Assembly: GCF_000188055.2 (NCBI RefSeq)
Contig: NZ_AEUZ02000001.1
Coordinates: 758,001-822,000, forward strand
Origin: Streptococcus urinalis 2285-97
Lineage (GTDB): Bacteria > Bacillota > Bacilli > Lactobacillales > Streptococcaceae
Length of the DNA: 64,000 bases
Direction of reading: 5' to 3'
Part shown: positions 33,810 to 41,546 of the stretch, one piece after another
Layout of the letters: every line of letters starts with the position of its first letter
Numbering within the stretch: position 1 is the stretch's first letter
Program-made: the position numbers and the translations under genes
The notes under the pieces: model-generated
What the model was told of the DNA's origin: nothing
The model's database searches: none
What the model saw: the letters and a program-made list of their open reading frames with translations, nothing else

Positions 33810-34229
33810 ATGAAGCAACATAAGAAAAGCAAAATAATGAATTATATTGTTAAAGACTGGTATGCTTTAACAATGATAATCATTTCTTATGCTTTTGCTA
33901 TTATCATGTTATTGCAGCCGTTCATTTTTCACAAATTGTCATTAGAGCGTATACACAGTTTACCAAGTCAATTATTTGATCCAGTTATTACTGGTTTGTG
34001 TTTAATCATTTTTGCTTCTGTGAAATTATTAGGTCAAATCTTAAAAAATAAAAGTATTCGCTTACTAGGATTGATGGCTCTAAATATCGTTTGGGCAATA
34101 ACAGCAGTATCTTTGTTTTATCGTTTTTTACATGGGTCACAATCAGCAACTTTTCTATTATCTTTTGCAATGGTTTTAATTGGCTTTGGACAAGCATTAA
34201 GGGGTGACTATGGACAAAGACTTCATTAG
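33810..34229 (+). CDS. Phage membrane protein in lysis cassette
   Basis: 139 aa with four hydrophobic helices (about 17-36, 53-70, 79-100, 110-128) and a basic N-terminus. Position before the holin suggests a role in lysis or a phage moron membrane protein; no named family. AGAAAGG before ATG, 20-nt overlap with the next gene. Confidence 0.65.
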   Translation: MKQHKKSKIMNYIVKDWYALTMIIISYAFAIIMLLQPFIFHKLSLERIHSLPSQLFDPVITGLCLIIFASVKLLGQILKNKSIRLLGLMALNIVWAITAVSLFYRFLHGSQSATFLLSFAMVLIGFGQALRGDYGQRLH

Positions 34230-34548
34230 ACAAGTAGTCACAGCTTTAATTACTGGAGTTGGCACAATCGCTGGTGCATTCTGGACATTTAGAGGAAAAC
34301 ACGAAGAAGTCCAAAGTGGAACTGAAAAGATTTATATTGACGGAAATCAATTGCTATTTGATAACATGCAAAAAGAAATAACGAGATTGACTCAAGATGT
34401 CGCTATTTTAAAAAACGATATGAAAGAAATGAAAGAAGACTACGAAGCAAAAATTGAGAGACTGGAAAAAGAAAATGACGACTTAAGAAATAAATTGAGA
34501 GATTCAATAGCAGAAGTGAAATACTTGAAGGAGAAATTAAAACAATGA
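34210..34548 (+). CDS. Lysis-cassette coiled-coil membrane protein
   Basis: 112 aa from ATG at 34210 (AGGGGTG five nt upstream). N-terminal hydrophobic helix (residues 6-25) then a coiled coil (about 50-110, LKNDMKEMKEDYEAKIERLE). Layout fits small proteins next to LL-H holins in streptococcal phages. Could be a holin partner; unproven. Confidence 0.65.
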   Translation: MDKDFIRQVVTALITGVGTIAGAFWTFRGKHEEVQSGTEKIYIDGNQLLFDNMQKEITRLTQDVAILKNDMKEMKEDYEAKIERLEKENDDLRNKLRDSIAEVKYLKEKLKQ

Positions 34549-34970
34549 ATAGTATTATTGAGAACATTATTGACTTAGCTGTAATCGTAGGAATGCTTGC
34601 ACCTATCATTATTCAAGGAATAAAATTATTACAAGCACATACGACAGATAAACGTATAAAAGTTTTAGAAAGTTACGCTTTACGTGTTGTACAAACACTT
34701 GAACAAAATGCAAATTTAGCTGGTGGAGATAAAAAGAAATTGGCTTTAGAAAAACTAGCTAGTTACATTAATAAAAGCCCGCTTAATTTAAAAGTAACTG
34801 ATACACAATTAAGTGACTTGATTGAATCTGCAGTTAGCAAGTTAGATAAAACTTCAAAAGCAGAAAAAATTAAGTCAGTAGAAGTTGAAGAAGAAGTTAA
34901 AACAACAGAACTATCAGCAGAACAACAAGCAAAATTAGAAAGCATTTTAGCAACTGCACCATCTAATTAG
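34545..34970 (+). CDS. LL-H family holin
   Basis: 141 aa: one N-terminal transmembrane helix (about residues 6-26), then AHTTDKRIKVLESYALRVVQ, the typical LL-H holin block, and an acidic tail. Holins form the membrane lesion that lets the muramidase out. ATGA overlap with the gene before it; 14 nt before the lysin. Confidence 0.88.
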   Translation: MNSIIENIIDLAVIVGMLAPIIIQGIKLLQAHTTDKRIKVLESYALRVVQTLEQNANLAGGDKKKLALEKLASYINKSPLNLKVTDTQLSDLIESAVSKLDKTSKAEKIKSVEVEEEVKTTELSAEQQAKLESILATAPSN

Positions 34971-34984
34971 TGGAGGTGAATTAA

Positions 34985-35857
34985 TTGAAAGCTAATGAAT
35001 ATTTTATTGATGTGTCAGCTTATCAACCAGCTGATTTAGGCTATACAACACAAGCTTCGGGAACATCAAACACAATTATCAAAGTAACAGAGGGAACTGG
35101 CTGGGTATCACCATATAAAGATGCCCAAGCTAGCACTTCAAATCCTATTGGGTATTATCACTTCGCACGTTTTGGCGGTAATGTAAATCAAGCAATCGCA
35201 GAAGCTACACATTGCCTTAACAATGTTGGAAATAAAAAAGTTAACTACATTGTATGTGATTATGAAGATAGTGCCAGTGCTAACATGCAAGCTAATACAA
35301 ATGCTATTATAGCTTTTATGGATACGTGTAAATCTTATGGCTATCAACCTATTTACTATTCTTATAAGCCTTACACACTAGCTAACGTAGCTTATCAACA
35401 AATACTAACTAAATATCCAGATAGTTTATGGATGGCTGCATATCCAAGCTATAATGTCACCCCAGATCCTGTTTGGTCAATTTTTCCAGCTCTTGACGGG
35501 ATAAGATGGTGGCAATTCACATCAACTGGCATTAGTGGTGGACTTGATAAAAATGTAGTTTTAATTGATGATAATGTGCATACAGCACCAAAAACAACAG
35601 TAAAAATTGAAGATTATACGGAGGATGAAGATATGTTTGTATTTACAGCAAATAGTGATTTAGGTTCAGTCAATAACGACTTTAAAAAATTTGGAAAAGG
35701 AGCGACATTCCTAATCATTCCATCACGAGCAAAAATTCGTTATGTTGGTACATCAGATGAACGCAACTGGTTATTAAAAACTAAGAAAATAGAAGAATTT
35801 AAAGGTGGACCAGCGGATATGTTTAGATGCTTAACACTTTTTGATTTAAAATTTTAA
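34985..35857 (+). CDS. Endolysin, GH25 N-acetylmuramidase
   Basis: 290 aa from a TTG with GGAGGTGAA upstream. GH25 fold at residues 1-200 with Asp9 (FIDVSAYQ) and Asp92/Glu94 (DYEDSA) as catalytic acids. Cuts beta-1,4 bonds of peptidoglycan after holin triggering. A linker of acidic residues (208-216) leads to a C-terminal wall-binding domain (217-290) that can also be made alone from an internal start. No signal peptide. Confidence 0.92.
   Translation: MKANEYFIDVSAYQPADLGYTTQASGTSNTIIKVTEGTGWVSPYKDAQASTSNPIGYYHFARFGGNVNQAIAEATHCLNNVGNKKVNYIVCDYEDSASANMQANTNAIIAFMDTCKSYGYQPIYYSYKPYTLANVAYQQILTKYPDSLWMAAYPSYNVTPDPVWSIFPALDGIRWWQFTSTGISGGLDKNVVLIDDNVHTAPKTTVKIEDYTEDEDMFVFTANSDLGSVNNDFKKFGKGATFLIIPSRAKIRYVGTSDERNWLLKTKKIEEFKGGPADMFRCLTLFDLKF
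35620..35857 (+). promoter_or_regulatory. Internal RBS and start inside the endolysin gene
   Basis: GGAGG at 35620-35624 stands eight nt before an in-frame ATG at 35633 (Met217), exactly where the linker ends. Translation from here gives a 74-aa binding domain. Known endolysins of other Firmicute phages make such products and assemble them with full-length enzyme; here it is inferred. Confidence 0.6.
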
Positions 35858-35864
35858 TTAATAA

Positions 35865-35892
35865 AACCCCGCTTAATTGTGGGGCTTTTTTT
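35865..35892 (+). terminator. Terminator of the lysis operon
   Basis: CCCCGC/GTGGGG stem with TTAATT loop then a run of seven T, directly after the endolysin stop. A close relative of this hairpin recurs at 36411. Confidence 0.85.
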
Positions 35893-35945
35893 AGTATAGG
35901 AGGATAAAGAGTGGTTCAGTAAAATTATAAAAAAACAAAAAACTC

Positions 35946-36133
35946 TTGACAAAAAGTAAATAATAACATAAGATAAAGATACAAATAACGATAAAAAAAC
36001 TGTTACTATTGTTTATTTCTCCGTTGTTTGTATGACTTCCGTCTGTCTTATTTAGACAGAAAAAACTAGATTATTTTATGAAGGATTCAGTATCCTACTT
36101 TTAAAAGCGTAATTTGCAGATTACGCTTTTTTT
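35946..36133 (+). ncRNA. Antisense RNA of the Fst-like type I toxin
   Basis: Promoter TTGACA (35946-35951), 17 bp, TAAGAT (35969-35974); predicted RNA from about 35981 to the terminator at 36133, about 150 nt, no ORF. Three stretches repeat the plus strand of the toxin locus, so the RNA is complementary to toxin mRNA: AAACTAGATTATTT (36063/36171), ATTCAGTA (36085/36276, over the toxin start codon) and TAAAAGCGTAA (36102/36251). The arrangement mirrors RNA II of the Fst/par systems. Confidence 0.7.
36103..36133 (+). terminator. Terminator of the antisense RNA
   Basis: AAAAGCGTAAT/ATTACGCTTTT stem with a 6-nt loop and a T run. The upstream arm is also one of the repeats shared with the toxin locus. 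Confidence 0.8.
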
Positions 36134-36138
36134 GTATA

Positions 36139-36170
36139 TAAAAAAGGAGTTAGGCTTGCAGACCTAACTC
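36139..36170 (-). terminator. Terminator of the Fst-like toxin mRNA
   Basis: GAGTTAGG/CCTAACTC stem, followed on the minus strand by CTTTTTT. It stands back to back with the antisense RNA terminator, so the two convergent RNAs end within about 10 nt of one another. Confidence 0.75.
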
Positions 36171-36193
36171 AAACTAGATTATTTAGCGTTATT

Positions 36194-36277
36194 TCATTTT
36201 TTTAAATGAGATAGCACTACGCCTGCTAAAACAGCAACTATAAACTGTCCTAAAAGCGTAAGAAGGTATTCGACCAT
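36194..36277 (-). CDS. Fst-family type I toxin (27 aa)
   Basis: 27-aa peptide: acidic start MVEYLLTLLGQ, one hydrophobic span FIVAVLAGVVL, basic end SHLKK. This is the Fst/par toxin pattern (membrane-damaging peptide kept silent by antisense RNA). GGAGGG lies seven nt before ATG. Minus-strand TATAAT at 36361-36366 gives an mRNA with a long leader that can fold. Sits after the prophage lysis operon. Confidence 0.75.
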   Translation of the reverse strand: MVEYLLTLLGQFIVAVLAGVVLSHLKK

Positions 36278-36410
36278 TCAGTACCCTCCTTTTTTATTTT
36301 TTTGCTATTTAACTAGTTAGCTCTAGAGCATGAAATCCATCGGACTTAATGTTAATGTATATTATATATGAATATTAGAAATAAATAAAGTTAATTTAAA
36401 CTATTATAAA

Positions 36411-36440
36411 ACCCCTCACTTAATTGTGGGGGTATTTTTT
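36411..36440 (+). terminator. Intrinsic terminator between toxin locus and 63-aa gene
   Basis: ACCCC and CAC pair with GTG and GGGGT around TTAATT, followed by ATTTTTTA. Resembles the lysin terminator, as if duplicated. After it an inverted repeat GTCCGTT (36444-36450) / AACGGAC (36481-36487) is seen; its role is unknown. Confidence 0.7.
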
Positions 36441-36538
36441 ATTGTCCGTTAAAATAGACTTTTTCAATATTTTCCATTTAAACGGACTTTGAAAAAATAG
36501 CAAATCTATTGTATTATAAATAAAGTGAGGAAATAACT

Positions 36539-36730
36539 ATGAGAAATAAAAAAATACAGGATTCATGTACAACGATACTAGAAGCAAAGGATCCTATTGC
36601 TTTTTGGAATGCAGGCGTTAAACACATTCAGGTGTCAACAAAAACATTCGACGCATTTCAAGGCAAAAAACAAGCATCAACATTAGATGATGCAACTGTC
36701 AATAAATTAATTGATGGCTTACGTAGATAA
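36539..36730 (+). CDS. Hypothetical protein (63 aa)
   Basis: 63 aa, GTGAGG before ATG, promoter TTGAAA (36489-36494), 17 bp, TATTAT (36512-36517). Sequence MRNKKIQDSCTTILEAKDPI at the start; soluble, no named family. It has its own terminator (36737-36770), so it forms a monocistronic unit near the prophage end. Could be a prophage moron or a chromosomal gene. Confidence 0.6.
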   Translation: MRNKKIQDSCTTILEAKDPIAFWNAGVKHIQVSTKTFDAFQGKKQASTLDDATVNKLIDGLRR

Positions 36731-36736
36731 AAAATC

Positions 36737-36770
36737 ACCGCTTGGGATAATACCCGAGCGGTCATTTTTA
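36737..36770 (+). terminator. Terminator after the 63-aa gene
   Basis: ACCGCTTGGG/CCCGAGCGGT (one G-U) with an ATAATA loop, followed by CATTTTTATTT. Confidence 0.8.
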
Positions 36771-36825
36771 TTTGCATTAGGTATATATATGTGCTATCAT
36801 AAATAAAAAACAGGAGGTCATCAAG

Positions 36826-37026
36826 ATGTCAGAAGAAAAATTTGAAGCAAAAGCAGATCAATTAAAAGGTAGTGTCAAAGAAGGCGTTGGCAAATTAACT
36901 GGCGATAAAGAATTAGAAGCTGAAGGAACAGCTGGTAAAGTTATTGGAAAAGGTAAAGAGTTAGTTGACGATGCTAAAGAAATCGTAGAAGGTGCTATTG
37001 ATAGCATAAAGGATAAAATGAAATAA
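36826..37026 (+). CDS. CsbD-family stress protein
   Basis: 66 aa matching Csb[21 protein letters not shown] and a second repeat-like [16 protein letters not shown]. Small, highly charged, helical protein; in Gram-positives induced by general or envelope stress, mechanism unknown. CAGGAGG before ATG. Own terminator at 37033. Probably chromosomal or carried at the prophage right end. Confidence 0.85.
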   Translation: MSEEKFEAKADQLKGSVKEGVGKLTGDKELEAEGTAGKVIGKGKELVDDAKEIVEGAIDSIKDKMK

Positions 37027-37032
37027 AAGAAA

Positions 37033-37062
37033 ATCGCTCTCTTGATTGAGGGTGGTTTTTTT
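37033..37062 (+). terminator. Terminator after csbD-like gene
   Basis: ATCGCTCTC/GAGGGTGGT stem with G-U pairs, TTGATT loop, then seven T. Confidence 0.7.
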
Positions 37063-37068
37063 CTGTTT

Positions 37069-37233
37069 TTAAAGTCTATTTTCTATCAATTGTTTTAATT
37101 CTAATAAGTCTTCATGTGTAGCATTATTGTTAATAAAACTTCGGGCACTAGACCTCTTAGTTAAATAATTACGATGTTCTCTATTTTTAGCATTCCAATT
37201 TTTACATGCTTTTTGTGATTGGTCGGTTATAAT
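37069..37233 (-). pseudogene. Remnant of a small conserved gene lacking ATG and RBS
   Basis: The minus strand carries an open frame ending TAA (37071-37069) whose product reads TDQSQKACKNWNAKNREHRN then a Lys/Arg/Ser block and a Glu/Leu-rich end, like a recurrent small streptococcal protein of about 55 aa. Where ATG is expected there is ATA or ATT and no RBS follows upstream. The 5' end looks replaced, probably by insertion of the neighbouring element. The rest to 37360 shows no gene. Confidence 0.5.
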
Positions 37234-37360
37234 GGAAAATAAAAAGGGTGCAAAAAAGGGGCAGAATGGATTAAAAATGAAACTATTTTGAACTTTCTAC
37301 TATATGAATAACGTTTAAAAGTAAGTGGTAAGAGTTTTTAGAATAGAAAAGTACATTAAG

Positions 37361-37387
37361 GAGAACAGAGAAATCTGTTCTCTTTTT
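37361..37387 (+). terminator. Strong hairpin before the first gene of the conjugative element
   Basis: GAGAACAGA/TCTGTTCTC, 9-bp perfect stem with GAAA loop then TTTTTG. It lies 34 nt before the 40-aa gene, so it may be an attenuator in its leader or the end of an upstream transcript. Confidence 0.7.
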
Positions 37388-37420
37388 GTTCGCTTAAAAA
37401 CTTAGAAAGGTAAAGTGAAC

Positions 37421-37543
37421 ATGGAAAATATTGAAATTGTATTGGACATCGATACCCTTGAAATTTTTCAAGTAATCAGACATGATTGTACTCCAGTTGA
37501 TGAAATCGTTAATGAACAATTAACATTGTTTGAAACTATTTAA
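37421..37543 (+). CDS. Small hypothetical protein (40 aa)
   Basis: 40 aa acidic protein, MENIEIVLDIDTLEIFQVIR at the start, AGAAAGG 8-12 nt upstream. First gene of the right-hand element. No recognised family. Confidence 0.5.
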   Translation: MENIEIVLDIDTLEIFQVIRHDCTPVDEIVNEQLTLFETI

Positions 37544-37561
37544 TTTCATTTCTTTTCAAAA

Positions 37562-38074
37562 ATGGTATTAGCTATGAAGAAAAATAATTTATATGAACAA
37601 TTGATTAATAGTGAACCAATGGGATTTATTGATCCTCTAACAGATCTTGGAGAGTTTGATATCTATCAGATGAAATTTAAAGAGCCTGTTAGGCACTTGA
37701 AAAACAAATATTCTGACCAACCCTATTCACTGCATTGGCAGAATAAAATTGAGGAAATGCGTAGCTTATTTATTGAGTATCAAAAAAGTTTGAGGGAAGA
37801 AGTAGAAGAGGAGATCATTATTAGCTCCAGAGCAAGAAGAGCAGAAAATAAAGAGTATCTCAATGAAATCGTACATACCTATTTGAAGCTTGGCTTTAAA
37901 TTTCCTGAAATTGAAAAACGTGTATCACTATCTGTGAAGCGTTTAAGAAATCAGTGGAACAGAAGGGATCATATTTCAAGCCATAAGATAGTTGTATTAT
38001 TCAAAGATGACTTAAAGAATGGTTACTATGATTCTAAGGATTATTTACCAAAAAATTCGGGATTGAAGCTATAA
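37562..38074 (+). CDS. Hypothetical protein of conjugative element (170 aa)
   Basis: 170 aa, soluble. Residues 85-140 are basic and helical with an HTH-like piece (HTYLKLGFKFPEIEKRVSLS, then VKRLRNQWNRRD), so DNA binding is possible. A later ATG at 37574 is also possible as start. It ends one nt before the primase-like gene, suggesting an operon and a role in element replication or its control. Confidence 0.6.
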   Translation: MVLAMKKNNLYEQLINSEPMGFIDPLTDLGEFDIYQMKFKEPVRHLKNKYSDQPYSLHWQNKIEEMRSLFIEYQKSLREEVEEEIIISSRARRAENKEYLNEIVHTYLKLGFKFPEIEKRVSLSVKRLRNQWNRRDHISSHKIVVLFKDDLKNGYYDSKDYLPKNSGLKL

Positions 38075-39580
38075 ATGAAGAAAGAAAATATGAATCTAAA
38101 TAAAATTTTTAGTCTAGTTATAAAAGATGGACTACGAGAATATAAATTTAAAAATAGTCATCTTAAACCTCTTGATTATCAAGAGGAAGGAAATAAAGGT
38201 TCTATTTTCGCCTATCGATCAAAAGAAAATATGATCAGTGCTAAAGGTGTTGTTATTACTTCAGTTGAAGCACTGAAAGAGAACGACACTCAGTTTACTC
38301 ACTGGACACCTAATGTTTATCGATACGGGACCTATAGTGATGCTCGACGTTTATATACTCGAGGTCATGCTGAGAAAAACCTTCGTCAGATTAATTGTTT
38401 CTACGTCGACTTTGATAATCCGCCTGAAGGCGAAAACATTAATTCGGGAGACATTTTAACTGCCTCAATTGATTTAGGCTTTATGCCAACGATGATTTTA
38501 AGAACAGATAAAGGCTACCAGGCATACTTTGTACTTGAAACGGCAGTATATGTCTCATCTCACACACAGTTTAAAGCTATTTCAACGGCAAAACTTATTT
38601 CAGATAACTTGAGAAAGTATTTTAAAGAACAATTATTACCTGTCGATATGGGATGCAACCACTTTGGAATTGCTAGAATTCCGAGAACTGATAATATTGA
38701 GTTTTTTGAAGAGTCCTATTGTTATTCATTTTCAGACTGGATTGATTGGTCAAGCAGACAAGGTAATTATCCCAATAAAAAAGCTAACCTTTCAATCATT
38801 GCAGGTACTCAAGGAAAAAAACAAATTGATGAGCCCTGGTATAAACTATTGATGAATGAATCAAACATAAAAGGGGCTAAAGCATTGATGGGAAGAAATA
38901 GTATTCTTTTCACTTTGGCTTTGGCCAATTATTCATCAGGGGTTAGTCAGATAGGCTGTGAGGATGCACTGAGTGATTTTAATAATCATTTAGATGAGCC
39001 ATTATCAAATCAAGAGTTTCAAAAGATAATCCAAAGTGCTTATTCAGAAAAATATGAAGCAGCTAGTAGAGAATATATAAAACTATTATGTAAAGCATGG
39101 GTAGATAAAAACCTTACTAGCAATGATTTGTTTATTAGACAAGGTTGGACTAAATTCAAAAAACCAAGGTCAGTACGACAAAATAGTCACCACCATGAAT
39201 GGAAAGCTGATATTATGGCCTATCTTGAAGGTTTTGATCATGATGCTGATCCTTTTCTTCAGACGACAAAAAAGGCTCTTAGAGAGCAATTATCGATCCC
39301 TGAGAGATCGCTAGATCGAGTTTTAAAAGCACTTAAGACAGAACAAAAGATTTTCTTAACGACAAAAAGTGGGAGAAAAGGAGGCATAAGATTAGCTTCC
39401 GTAAAAGCAATATTTATCTCAATTATGCAGGTAAGAAAAAAGCGTCAAGAACAGTTTTTTAGTAATATGGCCACTTTTTTTGAAGAGCCTAAGTCTTATA
39501 TCTATAAAGTAATAGAAAGGATGAAGAATGAAATTAAACAAAGGAAACAATTGTCATTATTTGAGAGCGATGTTGGATAA
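38075..39580 (+). CDS. AEP-type primase / replication protein with PriCT domain
   Basis: 501 aa. The hhhDhD motif of archaeo-eukaryotic primases is NCFYVDFDNP (Asp112, Asp114), followed by TMILRTDKGYQAYFVLETAV and a His/Arg block (DMGCNHFGIARIPRTDN). Residues about 255-330 resemble the primase alpha-helical C-terminal domain (MGRNSILFTLALANYSSG), and the tail has winged-helix-like segments. Proteins like this start replication of theta plasmids and autonomously replicating ICEs. No helicase motif seen. Confidence 0.8.
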   Translation: MKKENMNLNKIFSLVIKDGLREYKFKNSHLKPLDYQEEGNKGSIFAYRSKENMISAKGVVITSVEALKENDTQFTHWTPNVYRYGTYSDARRLYTRGHAEKNLRQINCFYVDFDNPPEGENINSGDILTASIDLGFMPTMILRTDKGYQAYFVLETAVYVSSHTQFKAISTAKLISDNLRKYFKEQLLPVDMGCNHFGIARIPRTDNIEFFEESYCYSFSDWIDWSSRQGNYPNKKANLSIIAGTQGKKQIDEPWYKLLMNESNIKGAKALMGRNSILFTLALANYSSGVSQIGCEDALSDFNNHLDEPLSNQEFQKIIQSAYSEKYEAASREYIKLLCKAWVDKNLTSNDLFIRQGWTKFKKPRSVRQNSHHHEWKADIMAYLEGFDHDADPFLQTTKKALREQLSIPERSLDRVLKALKTEQKIFLTTKSGRKGGIRLASVKAIFISIMQVRKKRQEQFFSNMATFFEEPKSYIYKVIERMKNEIKQRKQLSLFESDVG

Positions 39581-39681
39581 AATTAAAACCCGTCAACTGC
39601 CATTACATTATATCTATGATACTAGACTAGGTTCTTAGTATTGTACTACTAAATATTTTAATAACAAAAGGAGTTTTGAAA

Positions 39682-39885
39682 ATGAAATATATTATTTTTA
39701 GCTTTGAAACAGGAGATTACCTAAGTGATGAAAATGGCCATTTAATTGTATTTGAGAGTCAAGGACTAGCCTGTCAATATTTGCAACGCCATTGTCACTT
39801 GGTTATGCCAGTTTCTAAAACAAAGAAGTATACAAATTATCCACCATACTATGCAGCACCTTATCGTTTTCATCAAGTGAGCTAG
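39682..39885 (+). CDS. Hypothetical protein (67 aa)
   Basis: 67 aa from ATG at 39682 with AAGGAG upstream. Aromatic-rich, start MKYIIFSFETGDYLSDENGH, Tyr/Pro-rich C-terminus. No family recognised. The gap 39581-39681 is AT-rich with short inverted repeats and probably holds a promoter. Confidence 0.55.
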   Translation: MKYIIFSFETGDYLSDENGHLIVFESQGLACQYLQRHCHLVMPVSKTKKYTNYPPYYAAPYRFHQVS

Positions 39886-39897
39886 GAGAAGAAGAAT

Positions 39898-40302
39898 ATG
39901 GGAAAACAATATTATATTATTAGAGGGTTTTACTTAACTGGGCTTGGCCAGGAACCTGAGGTTAACTATTTTAAAATTGATTCTGATCATCCTGATTTTG
40001 ACTTAGTACTAGCAGGAGACGTGTGTTTAACGTTTTATCAGAATAACTCAGTTATAACAACACTTCCTGCATTAATTAGGATAGATGGTTTGATAAAAAA
40101 TGATAAGGAAGTCCAGGAGTTTTTGAAAACAGAAAAAGAAGAGCATATTCCTTTTCTGCCAATTGTTCAAATTTATCCTTCATTTGATCCTTTGATGTTT
40201 AGTAGGTTGATGTCGACGTGTAAGTTGATGACTGAAGAAGTGAAGAAGCAATCAGAAATTCATTTTGTTCAGAGTAGTATTTTTGATTTTATTGAGGAGT
40301 GA
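39898..40302 (+). CDS. Hypothetical protein (134 aa)
   Basis: 134 aa, GGAGAAG before ATG. Beta-rich start (GKQYYIIRGFYLTGLGQEPE), helical end. No domain recognised. Member of the 39.7-41.9 kb operon of accessory genes in the conjugative element. Confidence 0.5.
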   Translation: MGKQYYIIRGFYLTGLGQEPEVNYFKIDSDHPDFDLVLAGDVCLTFYQNNSVITTLPALIRIDGLIKNDKEVQEFLKTEKEEHIPFLPIVQIYPSFDPLMFSRLMSTCKLMTEEVKKQSEIHFVQSSIFDFIEE

Positions 40303-40306
40303 AAAA

Positions 40307-40735
40307 ATGAGACGTAAAATATTTGTTTTTGGAATAGGAGTCTTGCTGGTTATCCTAGGCTTTGTGAGTTATTTGAAACTGGGCCAAAATTATGATTATC
40401 AGCTGACACAAGATGATTATTTGAATGTGCTTATGTCAAAAAACTACAATATTGTGTGTTACAAGAAAGGCTGCCCATATTGTGAAAGTAGTAAAACATC
40501 TATTTTAAAGGCAAAGAAAAAGAGCCCTATTACAACATTCTTTGTTGATGTGGACTCAAAATCTGGTAAAAAAATAGTTGAAAAATACAGTATTGAAAAG
40601 GCTTTTTCAATCATTGTTGTCAGGGATAATTTTGCAAAAGTTTACCAGTATGCACATAAGGATGAGAACGGACATATTGGACCAAACCAAGCAAAGATTA
40701 AGGAGGCCTTCAATGACTCAAAAAAAGAAGATTAG
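40307..40735 (+). CDS. Membrane-anchored thioredoxin-like protein
   Basis: 142 aa from ATG at 40307 (GAGGAG upstream). Transmembrane helix at residues 5-22, then a thioredoxin-fold region with active site C56-P57-Y58-C59 and a later hydrophobic strand (AFSIIVVRDNFAKVYQY). The anchored domain should face outside and could make or break disulfides in conjugation proteins. The usual cis-Pro is replaced, reading KAFSII, so reductase activity is not assured. Overlaps the next gene. Confidence 0.75.
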   Translation: MRRKIFVFGIGVLLVILGFVSYLKLGQNYDYQLTQDDYLNVLMSKNYNIVCYKKGCPYCESSKTSILKAKKKSPITTFFVDVDSKSGKKIVEKYSIEKAFSIIVVRDNFAKVYQYAHKDENGHIGPNQAKIKEAFNDSKKED

Positions 40736-40943
40736 TAGGTGGGCAGAAACAGCTTTTCTATCTGACGATGAATTATGGCGTGCGGAAATAACTGAGGGAA
40801 TGGTTGTCTTAGGTAAACTTCCTGATGGTACCTATACCTTGCACCGTTTTAACGATGAAGGGGGACATCTAAGTCATATTTCAGAAAATGAAGCTTTATG
40901 GTTAACGTTGGAACTCGCTCCAGAGAAGATGGATGCTCTTTAG
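40713..40943 (+). CDS. Hypothetical protein (76 aa)
   Basis: 76 aa from ATG at 40713 (GGAGG upstream). Acidic, Trp-containing, no membrane part: KISRWAETAFLSDDELWRAE. The DNA overlaps the thioredoxin-like gene by 23 nt. Unknown function. Confidence 0.5.
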   Translation: MTQKKKISRWAETAFLSDDELWRAEITEGMVVLGKLPDGTYTLHRFNDEGGHLSHISENEALWLTLELAPEKMDAL

Positions 40944-40955
40944 GAGGATTTAAAA

Positions 40956-41546
40956 ATGGGAGAAAAACAAATGAGACAACATATGCTGAAATGTTATCCT
41001 CAGTATTTTGAAGCGGTAAAAAGTGGTATCAAAAATTTTGAATGTCGCTATAACGATAGAGATTTTAAGGTTGGCGATGAATTATTATTGAGAGAATATG
41101 ATCCAAAACAAGGATATACGGATCGATGCATAGTTAGAAAAATAACCTATGTTTTATCGGACTTTACCGGTTTAAAAGATGGCTATGTGATTTTAGAGTT
41201 GGCTAAGAGAGAGTCAAGTGAAATTGAACGAGAAAGAGCCTTTGATATCCTTAAAAGAAAAAACAGAGTGTTATCAACAAAAAATACAGAGTTAGAAGTT
41301 GATAATCTAGCTAAAGAATTTGAAATAAGGCTGTTAAAAACTGCTTTTGGAACTATTATAAAAGGTATTGCAAGTAAAGAAGTAGCAGTAAATTTGTTTG
41401 ATTTATCTATGCAAAAGTTTAAGTTTAGATTGTCTGAGGTGTCAGTAGATAAAGCAAGCTCAGATAAAGTATACATAAAACAAATCAAGCAAGACTTTGA
41501 GCAGATTGAAAGTGAATTAGAAAGAAGAATTAGAACGGAGCAATAA
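40956..41546 (+). CDS. DUF3850/ASCH-like domain protein
   Basis: 196 aa, AGGAGG before ATG. Residues 8-90 match the DUF3850 branch of the ASCH/PUA-like fold (FEAVKSGIKNFECRYNDRDF, then VGDELLLREYDPKQGYTDR). Such domains bind RNA or modified bases. The rest is coiled coil. Overlaps the next gene by one nt. Role on the element unknown; could act in RNA handling or anti-defence. Confidence 0.7.
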   Translation: MGEKQMRQHMLKCYPQYFEAVKSGIKNFECRYNDRDFKVGDELLLREYDPKQGYTDRCIVRKITYVLSDFTGLKDGYVILELAKRESSEIERERAFDILKRKNRVLSTKNTELEVDNLAKEFEIRLLKTAFGTIIKGIASKEVAVNLFDLSMQKFKFRLSEVSVDKASSDKVYIKQIKQDFEQIESELERRIRTEQ

